From: Chromera velia
Taxonomy: Eukaryota > Sar > Chromeraceae
Length of the DNA stretch: 42,211 bases
Reading direction: 5' to 3'
Assembly: GCA_018398765.1 (NCBI GenBank)
Contig: JAHBMJ010000711.1
Coordinates: 1 to 42,211, forward strand
The notes beneath the pieces were generated by a model. It was given only the letters and a program-made list of their open reading frames with translations, did not search any database and had not been told where the DNA came from. The position numbers and the translations under genes were made by a program. Shown here in pieces: positions 31,842 to 42,211 of this stretch. The stretch's first letter is position 1. The number at the start of each line of letters is the position of its first letter.

Positions 31842-34236
31842 GAGATCCCCCCCGGCCACGGACAAGAAAATCGCGTCCCTGCGATCATCCAGACACATTC
31901 AAGCATGCGCGGAAAGGGAAAAAAAGTGAGTAAAAGAACACGATCAACCAGACATAATACAAACCCATACAACCAATAGAACACTTCAAAGCATGTAGTC
32001 GAAGGAATGAAATCTTGAGCGTCCTCACACCATGACAGATGTAAGGAAGGGCAAATCAAGACAACAGACATCAACGAACGAACGGCTGTGAACGGCAGCC
32101 GGTCAGACCTATCGGAGGGAGACGCCTGGCAGTACACCGTCTGGCTCCATGCAGATGCTCACATAGAGATGGCTAGCTCCACCAAAGCCCCCATCAACTC
32201 TCGTGCTGCAAGGGGGAGAGGCGATACCCAGAGAACCCAGAGGGTCTCCAAAGCACCGGTATCCCCTTGCAGGGAGAAGATACAGAACGGACACAGAGAC
32301 ATGCATGGGCTGTCCCCTTGCTTTTTCTTCTGTTCTCGTTAAACTAGACCTCTCTTTAAAGATTTTTTCTCTTTTTACTCCTCCTCTACTCATTTTCTCT
32401 CCGCCTCTTCCAGTCTCTTTTTCTTAAATTAAGAAAGAAGCCAGGGATCATAACCCGAAACGTTTCAAAGCAGCAGAAGGAAGCAAGAGGGAGACAGTGA
32501 ATGAAAGCACCCCCTCGTGTGCTCGTGCTCTCAGCCATATGAGGGGTCTGACTCCCAAGTCACATGCAAAGCAAAGCCAAGAGAAGCTGAGAGGAAAGAA
32601 AGATCACTCTTCCAAAAGGAGCTCCAGAAGTTCCGAATGCGCGGCACATGTGGCGCTCAACTTGTCGTTCTCACAGTCCACCTCTTTGATGCTCAGCTTC
32701 GCAATGAGCTCAATCCCCCCCCCAAGTCTAGTGCAGGGGCACAAGGGCGGTCACAGGCAGTTGCAGGTACGCGCAGGCATAAGCGCACGGCGGCACCAAT
32801 TAGGCAGTCCTCTGCCCATCTCATATGTAGCTGACGTGGGGGTAAGCAATCGATATCGAGTTCTCGTTGACAGAAGGACTTGGCCGTCTCATCAAGCACA
32901 AACACATTTTTACGCATGTCAGTAGCTGCATAAAGGGAGGAAGAGAAGAGACCGGACACATTGCAGACTGCCCCGCTGGTTTCTTTCTATCTCGTCTCTG
33001 CTTTCTGTTTCGTTTCATCCCCTTACTGCTCCTTTCGACACATGCACTGGCATGAACTCTCAACTCCGGAAAAAAGACACTCCAGTCACACTCAGTCACT
33101 ACTACTTCGCATGTTCTCGGCCAGCCTCGATTTGACTCGCCCCCCCACCCCGAAGCAACCCCCCTCTCCCCCTCTTTCCCCCTTTTTTCCCCTCCCTTTC
33201 CCTTCCCCTTTGTCCCCCCTTTTCACCCCCTCTTCCCTTTTCCCCCCCCTTCTTCGACGACCCCCTCTTGCCCTTCCCAGTTAGTTGAAAATGTGCTGGC
33301 ACCGGCGAGAGACAAGGCGGCAGCTGCCATATGCCCTACTCTGTCTTTCGGTAGGTCTGCCGCGACCCTTCTGCCTCTCTTGCCATCGAGGGCAGGCTCA
33401 ATATCATTTTATACCCCTTCCTTACTTCCTCCTCCTTCCTACTCCAGGCTCGCCGCGTCGGGGTCCCAGAGCAGAAGGCCTTCCCCAGCTAGCATACCGG
33501 CCGTCGCCACGTTGGTTCATATGGTACGCCACCATCTGTCCCTTCTGTCTGTTAAATGCACATGCAGAGTCTTACACACCCGATCGAACGGCCATTCATC
33601 GAACGATCTATATGACAGACAGACAGCCAGAAGCGACAAGCTCTCTCTCGGAAGAAAGTGACAACTTTGCAGACACATGGTCCCAGGAGAGACAAAGGGC
33701 GTCTTCTTGTATTTGGACGCTGTCGGAGGACCAGTCCAGACAGACCCAGACATGCTGGAGGTGTTTGCAGGCCACGAAGGTGGTCAGCTTTGCGCAGACA
33801 AGCAAGCAACCAACAGCAAAGACAAGTGAAGGTGATCAGCCGACACTCGTCCGAAAGACTGAGACAGTTGTAGAATCAAAAGGTATAGGAAAAGCTCTCT
33901 ACTGGCCATTTGGGTTGCGATCTGCTCGTAGGCGGCATTCTCAATGATATCAGGCTCCTCAAAGTCCCGAGCAACACCAAGCAACGTCTCCACCATCGGC
34001 TTTGGTGACCTCTAACGATCTTTGGGTTCTCTACCCAAGGACAAAGGCAAAGTCCAGGATCAGACTCGAAGGGGATCTCCAAAACAGGGCTCCAGGCAGC
34101 TTGGGACGCAAGAGGACGCTGAATTGCCCGTATCGTTATAATTGAATTTCAACTGTTGTGCAAAGAGACAGATCTGATCTCTATCACAGAAGGTACACGA
34201 GAGTCGACACTCATCGAGCTGAGCGTTCACCACAAT
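31842..34236. other. Unresolved stretch with possible minus-strand exons
   Basis: Several protein-like minus-strand segments exist but I could not join them into one gene. They are: about 34000-33885 (KPMVETLLGVARDFEEPDII...); 32925-32836 (TDMRKNVFVLDETAKSF..., acceptor TTATGCAG, possible donor GTCAGC); and 32727-32604 (ELIAKLSIKEVDCENDKL..., ending LLLEE and a stop). The last two do not join in phase unless a 9-G run is really 10 G. A plus-strand segment near 33680-33830 (KGVFLYLDAVGGPVQ...) competes with them. Bases 33130-33270 are a C-rich, T-rich tract. No function can be assigned. Confidence 0.3.
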
Positions 34237-34697
34237 GCTTTGTCCCCCCTGTCTGGCCACCTTATGGCGTTCAGACAGAAGATAAAGCGAGGATAAGAGC
34301 CTTAGGGAAATTCTAGAGAAGGAACGTGAGCAACACTCATTCGATCAGGCAACAGTTTACAGAAGGTTTAGCTCTAGAGCGATCTAGGATTCCAGTTAGC
34401 TGGGTTTATTCTATTATTACACAATTTCTACTTATACTTCTCTCTGTTCCTCTCTCTCAGAGTCTTAGACTCCCGATCTATGCCAAACAGACATCAGACT
34501 CAAACGATGCTATCCGTTGCTCAAGTGACATATTGCATGCTTGAATACGAAGGTTAGATTCGATTTCAACGACTTTGATCGACGCGCACGACACGTATGA
34601 AGCAAAGCGCAGCGGCGGAATGTGGCACGGCACGCTGGCTCACTCAGTCACGGCGCATGCGAAGGTTCAAAGGGCGGCGCTATAGGGTAGGACTCCA
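34237..34697 (+). mobile_element. 461-bp dispersed repeat, copy 2
   Basis: Same ends and length as copies 1 and 3, and same orientation. It abuts the 3' end of LINE fragment 2, whose minus-strand reading frame runs about ten codons into the repeat before a stop. It therefore probably inserted into, or marks the end of, that LINE copy. Differences from the other copies are C/T or A/G changes, including GAAGGTAAAG to GAAGATAAAG, which destroys a good splice-donor match. Confidence 0.9.
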
Positions 34698-36200
34698 CAT
34701 CTTTTTCCCTTTTCTCTGTTGAGCCCTTCTCTTTCTGTGGCTGCCTTTCTAGCTCTTTCTTCCATCTTGCTGTCCCATTTCTCTTCTATCTTCCTGAAAA
34801 TCTCTGCTCTCTCTCTGCCAAAAACAGGATATTCTGTCACCAGATGGATTTCATCTTCCACCACCTCGATTCTCAACCACTCTTGACAGAACTGGCACAT
34901 CCTTTTCTGTAATGGCACCTTCTCTCCCCTCCTTACTGGAATTTTTCCCTGAGTCACAGCCACAGCCCTGTCTCCCACCCTGCATGCTGCTCTCCTCCTG
35001 TGTTCCAATCGCGGCGCCACTCTCGTATAGCAAAAAAGGGCTCTCCCTATTCTCTTTCTGTCTATTTTCATTGTCAAGCCAACCTTTCTACCTGCTCTGT
35101 CTTCAAACAAAGAAAGGTGGAGACGGTTTCTATTTGAGACCTTTCTGTGCACGTCAGCCATCATCACTCCTGTCAATTCTGCCTTCTCCTGACTGCTCTT
35201 CTCTCTAATGTTTCTTTCTATTCTATATGCAAACGCCTCTCTCTTTTTGTCGTCTAGTTCATTTTTTATTCTCTTCAGCAGCCATCTCTCTATCCCATCC
35301 ACTCTCCCGTTGACTACCTGTGTTCCTCTCTCAGACTGCCTTGCGCTTCCTTTTAGTCTTTCTTTTACAAAAGGGTGCATTCTTCTGTCTGTGTAGAGTG
35401 CTTGTGCATATTGCTTCAGATGAGGGAAAAGATGAAAAGGATGTATTCCTCTCCCCCCCCCCATTTCGTTCCCTACCCCCTCTCTCAGGCATGTAAGGAT
35501 TGCCTGTCCTACCGCTTCGTTTCTTTTCTTCTTTGAAGCCTTCCCTGCCCACCGGATTGTTCTGGAAGCCACTTTGAGATCGATCAGAATAAAACCTCCT
35601 TCCATCATCAGCATGTCACAATTTTTTTTCTTTCTCAAACGCAAAACAAACCTGACAAATCTCCTTTGCTTCTCGTCAAATTCTGCATACGCGCTATCTG
35701 GGCATACATGGATTTTGCATCCATACAATCATACGGCGCGCACTGTCTGTTTAAATATATTGAAGCAATCAGCGGGTGGAATCCCTCTCTCCCTTCCTAT
35801 CTTCCCCATCAGTCTTTGCATGCATCTCTCTACTTTGATTGACCGCGCCTCCATCATAGTCTCTAGGTTGCAGTCGGTGGATACGACTAGTCCCAGGTAG
35901 GGTTGCTCTCTTGCTTCTTTCATCACTATCTCCCCTAGTCTAACTTCTTCAGAATCTTTCTCTCTTGATGTGATGCGGCCAAACCAGACCAATCTCGACT
36001 TGTCAGAAAATAGAAGACAGAGAGGTTCTGCAAAGGCTACAAGGTTTGAAAGAAGAAGGTTCAACTGTCTATCTGAGGATTCGAGGAGTGTTGTGTTATC
36101 TGCAAACAGAGGGGCAAGGAAATCGACCCACCTCCCGTTTTTTCCTGCCGGCACCTTTGGCCAGGCCCTCTGTCTGTCGGTCTGTCGTCTCTGTCCCTAG
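34698..36200 (-). pseudogene. Non-LTR retrotransposon fragment 2: RT motif C to C-terminus
   Basis: One minus-strand frame runs from about 36154 to 34667 with a single in-frame TGA at 35731-35729 (TVRAV-stop-LYGC). It opens just before RT motif C, which reads LFADNTTLL instead of FADD, so the second catalytic Asp is Asn. EQPYLGLVV (primer-grip region) follows. Then come VLLYGC-like LYGCKIHVCPDS, a long basic thumb region and a C-terminal knuckle, CQFCQEWLRIEVVEDEIHLVTEY. The knuckle lacks its last Cys (Tyr instead), and it is followed by a charged tail. Order, strand and style complement fragment 1, which stops just before motif C, so both may derive from one family. The Asn substitution, the knuckle defect and the stop make it non-functional. 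Confidence 0.85.
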
Positions 36201-36698
36201 TTTCTGATATAGTAGACTCAAAAATAAATCAATCAAACAGAGAGGTAAACCGGCAATATGATATAATATGTATACAGGAGTCTCTTCCCTTGTTGAAAGC
36301 CTCATGTGGAAGCAACCTGTTTGGGTCGCTGAATGATGTGGTGGGGAAAGAGAAGACTTGAAACCAAGACGAAGACAAGGCTGCAGCCGCATCAACTATC
36401 AGTCCTTATGTGGGGATTTGTGTTCAAAACCATCATGATTCGCCGGTGCTTTCGATGAGAATCCTTGTGCAGCGACTGTTACGGCCGGTAACAGCTGCAC
36501 CTGTTTTGTATATGCGGATGTTCTCATTGGTCTTTTCAACGCTTTGGTTGTTTTACATGTCGCCCTTGTGGTCCTTTGATACTCTTTTCAAAGACTCGAC
36601 ATCAATAAATGCATTCTATAAATATGTGATTTTCTTGCTGAGCCTTCTTTAATGTCTGTGTCATGACGACCTAGCCCTGAGCCTCATTTCATACAGAT
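36201..36698. other. Region 5' of the kinase gene
   Basis: The LINE fragment ends near 36200 in AT-rich DNA. No upstream kinase exon carrying a glycine-rich loop was found here, although the kinase appears to need one. The promoter or a missing exon may lie here or have been displaced by the retroelements. Confidence 0.4.
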
Positions 36699-38420
36699 GT
36701 GACTCGCTTTGAACAGCTGTTTCTCTGTTTTGAATTTCCATTTCACGTCACGACCATGCCGCGATGTATTAATTCTTGGAATGACAGCTTTTGTTACAAC
36801 ATGCAGCGGAAGAATGTTTTTGAAAAGCACACAATTAACGGAACTAAAGTCACTGTAAAGATCCTGAGACCTCAGGCAGTGAACCAGAAGTTGAGAGAGG
36901 ACTTCCAGGCCGAGGTTGGCGCCTTCGCTGCTTTGGGGTCTCACCCAAACGTTGTTACACTCCAAGATATTGTCCTAGAGCGCTTCTGCATCATTACCGA
37001 GTTCTGCGAGGACGTAAATCTGGTCAAGTACCTCGCAAATAACCCAACACTGTCGATTGATGCCAGGTTCAGACTCGCGCTCGACGTCGTGAAGGGAATG
37101 ACCCACATTGCCATGAGGGGATATGTGTACAGAGACCTGAAACCGGAGAATATTCTTGTGGACGGGGGCAAGGTTAGTATCGAATGTGTCTCATGTGTTC
37201 GTTTTCTCCCTCTTTTGCATTTACCTTTCTTTCTTGCCTTTTTTTCCCTCCTTTACCTCATTTTCTTCTTTGACACTCCTCTCATTTTGATTTTCTATTA
37301 TTTTCTTTTTACATTTCCCTTCATATATTTTTTCTCTCTTTTCTTTTGTCTTTAGCTTTTCCTTCATTCCTTTCCCTTCACTGCCCTTCCTGTATCTGTC
37401 TGTTTGCTTGATTCCTTTTCCTTCCACTCTCCTCCTCATATCTCTACATGCATTCATTCCCCCCCCCCCTTCACATTTTCTGTCTCTGTTTGAATGACTG
37501 CTTCCATGTAGGCCCTGATTGTCGACTTCGGACTGGCAAAACAGCTGGAGCACCCTGAGGACGTCGAGTCCCAATTTTTCTTCCTGGCTCCTGAAGTTCT
37601 TCCTCCTGGAGGCGTGCCTGAGTCAGAGAAGTCTGACGTCTTTGCCTTCACTCTTATTCTGAACTGCATCTTCGGTGCTCCTCAATCCAAAGAAGTACTA
37701 GGACTGTGTTTGGGACTTTGCACGATCATAGACTTCGCACGAGACATTCTGCCTGTTTCGAAGGCAATGCTTCTGAAAGGCACTCGTGTGTCTTATGTGA
37801 AAGACACACCCCCTGGCTTTGTCCCTCCTGTCTGGCCACCTTATGGCGTCCAGACAGAAGGTAAAGCGAGGATAAGAGCCTTAGGGAAATTCTAGAGAAG
37901 GAACGTGAACAACACTCATTCGATCAGGCAACAGTTTACAGAAGGTTTAGCTCTAGAGCGATCTAGGATTCCAGTCAGCTGGGTTCATTCTATCATTACA
38001 CAATTTCTACTTATGCTTCTCTCTGTTCCTCTCTCTCAGAGTCTTAGACTCCCGATCTATGCTAAACAGACATCAGACTCAAACGATGCTATCCGTTGCT
38101 CAAGTGATATATTGCATGCTTAAATACGAAGGTCAGACTCGATTTCAACGACTTTGATCGACGCGCGCGACACGTACGAAGCAAAGCATGGCGGTGGAAT
38201 GTGGCGCGGCACGCTGGCTCACTCAGTCACGGTGCATGCAAAGGTTCAAAGGGCGGCGCCATAGGGTAGGACTCCACACCCTGCTGTGAGAAAACTTATC
38301 GACATGTGCTGGGCAGCTGACCCCGAGGAACGCCCCACTTTCCATGCACTGACCCAGGAGCTGGAGAAAGCCATGTCAGACGCCGCTGCTTCAATAAAGG
38401 ATTCAATCACCTCAGACTGA
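36699..38420 (+). pseudogene. Protein kinase gene disrupted by a 461-bp repeat insertion
   Basis: Exon 1 is open from 36699 to 37172 (AAG|GTTAGT), exon 2 starts at 37512 (TGTAG|GCC). Kinase landmarks are VTVKIL (catalytic Lys54), Glu72 in the C-helix, GYVYRDLKPENILV (Tyr in place of His in HRD), VDFGLAKQ, LAPEVL, KSDVFAFTLIL and CWAADPEERPTF. A glycine-rich loop is not visible; a TGCAG acceptor near residue 36 suggests it lies in an unseen upstream exon. Repeat copy 3 (37816-38278) splits the last exon between DTPP and AVRKLIDMCW. The two sides are in the same frame and resume at 38279, but the insert has stops. Without the insert the product would be about 304 aa plus any upstream exon. The sequence resembles the tyrosine-kinase-like group of Ser/Thr kinases; the substrate is unknown. 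Since every other catalytic residue is intact, the insertion is probably recent. Confidence 0.8.
37816..38278 (+). mobile_element. 461-bp dispersed repeat, copy 3, inside the kinase exon
   Basis: The core is 37816-38276. CCCTG is found immediately before it (37811-37815) and at 38279-38283, so a 5-bp target duplication is possible. Removing 468 bp restores GAC-ACA-CCC-CCT-GCT-GTG (DTPPAV) in the kinase frame. Within the repeat, on the plus strand, are a strong donor match (AAG|GTAAAG at about 37861) and a pyrimidine-rich acceptor (CTCTCTCAG near 38040). Confidence 0.9.
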
Positions 38421-38733
38421 TATCCGTGTGCAGGAGAAAAAAAGCTTCTGATACCGAAATGAGATAGTGGCTAAAAAAGAGCAGTGAGCTTTCCATTTTC
38501 CCTTTCAGTTACATCCCAAGAGAACAGGATTCTGGGTCAATTCTGAATGTACAGCTTTTTTGGTGTGGTAACAGAGATATTGTTTCCCAGGTTCCATGAA
38601 CATTTCACCTTTCCAGCTACACAGTCATCTGATTGACAGTTATGCAGTATCCGATGAAGGGACTGGGGATGCATCATTAACACGAAGATGGTCAGGGTTC
38701 GGGCTTAGGTTGGGTTGGACGTTTGCTTCTCTT

Positions 38734-38778
<45 letters not shown>

Positions 38779-40926
38779 TTTTAAGTGACTGATTTAAGAT
38801 TTAAAAGGGCCCTCTCAAGCTATAGTCTATATATTTCTTTCCACTGCAATCAAAGTGTCAAAAATGTTTTATGCGAGTGTGTCCAGGTACCGTAGTTAGT
38901 CGCACAAAGGGAAGGGAGAGGGGAAGGGGTTAGTACTAAGTAGATGTGGTCATTAGTTCGTTGGATGTGTTCTGTTGAAGCTTTGTGTATGCATTCATTG
39001 CATCTGAATATGTCAAACCTGTGTGCTTAATTGTATTAATGAAAGTGAGAATATCTTTTCCTTTCCTCGTTTTTGGCCGGGATCATCATTTATCTGCATG
39101 CAGTCGGTGGGATGGCACATTACGAACACAATCTGTAGAATTCTATTCTGGCCGTTGGGATAAAATGTTCCGAGTCCGGCCAGGAATGGAATGGATGGAG
39201 AGCAAGAGCCGAGAAGAGCCTTGAGGCTCCTCCTCCCTATGAAAAGAAGGACCGCATGCGTGGGTAGAGGGCAGGCTCTAAGGGCATAAAAGAGGGGGGG
39301 TCGGTAACACTTGATTGAGATGTTTTTAACATACGTGAAGGGGCTTGCTTGTACGTGTTTGAACATGTCTCACCTTGGCTGCAGATGACTGGAGCTAGGA
39401 CTCGACAGCACTGTTGGAATGCAGGTAATTCAATCGGTTAACTCAATTGTCCCAGCAGTCACGGTAGTCAGATATCCCTGTGAAGGTGTGCTAATATCCG
39501 GCACACTGTCTCTAGAGGTCTTTATGCAAGAACTTGAGTCTTGGGAAGTTACCAAGTTGGCCCCCGATTGCATATTGAAAGTCTACAAAACCTTTCTCAT
39601 ATTGCTGTGGCTTTAAATGCAGAAATGTTCCATATTTCCTTGATCGAGCTACTGTTCCTATAAATCTTCGAGTTCCGCCAGCGCCCAGCCTTTGCACTAG
39701 GAAACAAACATAAAAATAATTAAAAAAATCTATAGAGAAAAATAAGTTTACCATATATCTGAGTCACTAGACTGAGTGTGTAACTGAATGCTAGTCTGAT
39801 AGGGCCTTGAAGCTTCAGCCAGAATCAGCCTAGGCTTCAGCAAGTAAGAAGTTGTGCTGAAGGGGCCGGCAGGCCACAATCCTAGCCATAATCTTTTAAA
39901 CAGTGTTTCGGAAACTAAGTTACATTCATTTACATTTGATAGAAAGTCTAGTAGTAGAAACTACTATACTAAATTTATTTTTAAACTATAGAATCAGAGT
40001 ATAGATTTAATTTTTCTAAATTTTTTTACGTATAGTTTTTAACAAATCTTCGAAATCAAATTAAGAAATTTTTTGATCAGTTTTCGAACTTTACTCTAAT
40101 TTCTATTATCACTTTTTTATCGGTGATTATTCTGATAACTTTTTACAACTTTTCTATCACTTTCCTAAACTTTTTAGTAACATGAAACATTTTTTACAGG
40201 GTAGTGGCTCGTGGCTAGGGCCGGTGGCAAGATATATTTTACAACTCTGGCTGGGGATATTTGATGCAATCGCTAGTGCAGTCATGTAGAGCGTAACCAT
40301 AGGTCCAACTGACTCCAACATAGGAAATCCTTTTCTCTTGCATGATTTCCAATTCGGTGTACTCACAAGTTTCCATCTAGGTTTCCACTTAATTGCATAC
40401 AATACGAAGCACATAAGTCCAGAGATCCGGAGTCCGAGTCAGTGCCACTCCTGCCAATCCTTCACTAGGGAACAGACCGAAGATGAGATTCATGAGAATC
40501 AAATGGAACACATTACTGAACGAATTCGGTCTCCAAGATCAAGAATTTTGCAGCTGACAGAGTGATTGTCGGAACCAAATTCTCAATGGCAAAGAGACAT
40601 ATTTATACAAGGAGGATGGAGGCCCCCAATTCCCCCACCCCTCCAAACACAAAGCGAAAGAGAGAGAACGAAAGAAACTTTGCCTTTCTATTCCAGCCAT
40701 CGTATCAAGTAGCTCTCGTCAAAGTACATATTAATACGTGGGAAGGAAAGATGAAAAATGCCGTCCATCAGTCCACCGATCGACTCTACTCCAGAATATA
40801 CCCCATACGAGTCGTTGAATCCCCCTGCCTATGCGCCTGTCAAGATTCAATCGTCAATGCTCAGGCCGGTTTTCTGCTTTCTCTCCTTCCCCCGTGCATT
40901 CGCACTCGCCTCTTCTAAACACCCTG
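38421..40926. other. Non-coding stretch, AT-rich in its second half
   Basis: No gene is supported. (CT)n lies at about 38727-38781. The first 100-200 bases are likely kinase 3' untranslated region. Bases 39890-40200 are strongly AT-rich. A short proline-rich plus-strand frame at 40758-40994 (SPPIDSTPEYTPYESL) might be a real exon but has no recognisable family. Confidence 0.5.
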
Positions 40927-41652
40927 TTACGATTTGGGTGCCGTGTGCCGAGCACAGAAATCTCTGGCCAATTCCAGACAGAAGTCTAGGTTAGGGTCTC
41001 CTGCACCGAACAGGCTTCTCCTGCTTCCCTCATCCTCAGTCTGGGTGAGGGGTCGAGTCGCCGCTTCTGTCGTTCTTGACGTTCGCTTTTCTCCTCTTCC
41101 TTCTGCCGTCCGGCTAAGACCACTTGGCTTGGCACGGGAGGAAGAGGAGGAGGGAACGTCGGGTGATGGGAGATGGTCACAAGGCAAAGAGAGAGAGGAA
41201 AGAGAGGGGGAATTTCTCTCTCTTTCTTCTCCCATCCCTCTTTCTCTTCCAGTCTGTTCACAGAAAGGAACACTCACTCCCTCCTCACGCTGTTGAGAGA
41301 GACACCCCCCGAGACCTCCACGGGGACGTGTTTGTCCTTTTCTTGTCAGGGACAAAGACGAAAAGTCTCTCGGCAGCAGGGTGGAGGCATCTGGGCGGGG
41401 TGACTTGAGTGGGTTGTCTGGACTTCTACGTTGAAGGGTCAAGAGAGAAGGAGCACTTCCCTTCTTGCCCCCACTCTTCTTTGCCCCTTTCCCCTTACCG
41501 ATGCCGGAGAGAAAAACCGAGAGGGCAAATCGAATAAAGGAGAACAAGGGTCGAATCTTGAAGGGGGGCCCGTAGGTGATTCTGAAGAGATGCAAAGTCA
41601 CGAAACCGAGACAGACAGGAAGAATCGGAAGACGGTTGACGAACTTTCGCAC
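40927..41652 (-). CDS. Terminal exon of an unidentified, probably membrane-associated protein
   Basis: On the minus strand a good acceptor (CTCTTTGCAG) at 41653 opens a 242-codon frame ending at TAA (40929-40927). It begins VRKFVNRLPILPVCLGFVTLHLF, continues through a second hydrophobic stretch (FSFIRFALSVFLSGI), then a Lys/Gly-rich patch (GKGKGAKKSGGKKG). The rest is Ser/Pro/Arg-rich and probably disordered. The two hydrophobic segments followed by a basic patch suggest a membrane protein with a cytosolic tail. Sequence upstream on the same strand (41660-41960) is GA/CA-rich and intron-like, so the 5' exons lie beyond the window. I recognise no family. Confidence 0.4.
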   Translation of the reverse strand: MRKFVNRLPILPVCLGFVTLHLFRITYGPPFKIRPLFSFIRFALSVFLSGIGKGKGAKKSGGKKGSAPSLLTLQRRSPDNPLKSPRPDASTLLPRDFSSLSLTRKGQTRPRGGLGGCLSQQREEGVSVPFCEQTGRERGMGEERERNSPSLSSLSLPCDHLPSPDVPSSSSSRAKPSGLSRTAEGRGEKRTSRTTEAATRPLTQTEDEGSRRSLFGAGDPNLDFCLELARDFCARHTAPKS

Positions 41653-41988
41653 CTGCAAAGAGAGAAAACAGGACGCACACGAGGAGCACAAAGCAGAGAA
41701 GAAAGAAGAGAGGGAGACAATGAGATAAAAGTCAGGCAGAGCCCACGCAAACACGCACACAGACCAAAACGCACACCGATCCAGAGACCGACACGCAGAC
41801 ACGTGGTGAAAGCAGTAAAAATCGATTGAAAGAGACAGAAGCACTCGCGGACGCGCAGAAAAACAAGCACAGAAAGGTCACGCAGACAAGACAGACGAAC
41901 ACGCAGACAATACGGACATCAGGAAAAATTCAGAGACGACGGTTTCTTTTTCTTGCAGCCATTTCAGACGCCAGTCACCCAGTCAGAT

Positions 41989-42211
41989 AGATCCACGGTG
42001 TCCAGCATGCATTTATTTTCATACAGAATTCTTTTTATTTCCAGAAAATAAATGCATGCACAGATCCACGGTGTCCAGCATGCATTTATTTTCATACAGA
42101 ATTCTTTTTATTTCCAGAAAATAAATGCATGCACAGATCCACGGTGTCCAGCATGCATTTATTTTCATACAGAATTCTTTTTATTTCCAGAAAATAAATG
42201 CATGCACAGAT
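41989..42211 (+). repeat. 73-bp tandem array of perfect hairpins
   Basis: Units start AGATCCACGG at 41989, 42062 and 42135, and a fourth starts at 42208 and leaves the window. Units are identical. Each contains GCATGCATTTATTTTC and its exact reverse complement GAAAATAAATGCATGC, separated by 23 bases, so each can form a 16-bp stem. Tandem hairpins of this kind can extrude as cruciforms. The array is at least 223 bp and its full length is unknown. Confidence 0.95.

Noticed and set aside
38985..39366. Overlapping frames on both strands (79 and 117 codons)
   Set aside because: No domain, no splice context and no codon preference that separates them from neighbouring non-coding DNA.
41989..42211. 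CRISPR array
   Set aside because: Units are contiguous identical 73-mers without variable spacers, in a eukaryotic context.

Overview
The window reads as nuclear DNA of an intron-rich unicellular eukaryote, most likely an alveolate alga of the chromerid type (Chromera velia-like). This is an inference from style, not a database match. The signs are many short GT-AG introns with TGCAG acceptors, pyrimidine-rich and microsatellite-packed introns, long runs of G, serine-rich protein inserts, and conserved housekeeping genes separated by retroelement debris. No prokaryotic gene, rRNA or tRNA was recognised. A 31-base N gap (26768-26798) and one isolated N (about 7407) mark assembly limits.

Layout. 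1-3330: non-coding, with palindromic GAGGGAGAATT repeats and a 153-bp tandem duplication. 3340-8120, minus strand: a decayed non-LTR (LINE-type) retrotransposon whose ORF2 reads chromodomain, then APE endonuclease, then reverse transcriptase. 8400-10139: non-coding, with a small TA-flanked foldback (MITE-like) element. 10140-11763, minus: gamma-glutamyltranspeptidase-like protein. 12629-18886, plus: a complete 12-exon TAF5 homologue (TFIID subunit, 820 aa), head-to-head with the former. 20365-21089, plus: an unidentified two-exon gene with an in-frame TAG. 23455-26957, minus: a complete 8-exon ISY1 splicing-factor homologue (288 aa). 27915-30304, plus: a short TOM22-like mitochondrial import receptor whose first intron holds about 0.9 kb of nearly pure polypyrimidine. 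31381-38278: three same-orientation copies of one 461-bp repeat. Between copies 2 and 3 lies a second LINE fragment (RT motif C to C-terminus, minus). Copy 3 sits inside the last coding exon of a protein kinase (36699-38420, plus) and breaks it. 40927-41652, minus: last exon of an unidentified, probably membrane-associated protein. 41989-42211: 73-bp tandem units, each a perfect 16-bp-arm hairpin, running off the window end.

The genes do not form a pathway; they are unrelated housekeeping genes (transcription, splicing, mitochondrial import, glutathione-type metabolism, signalling). Two pairs are divergent (GGT/TAF5 and ISY1/TOM22) and may share promoter regions of about 0.9 kb. The most unusual items are the chromodomain-endonuclease-RT retrotransposon and the 461-bp repeat family, whose copies differ only by transitions as far as I could see and one of which has disrupted the kinase gene.
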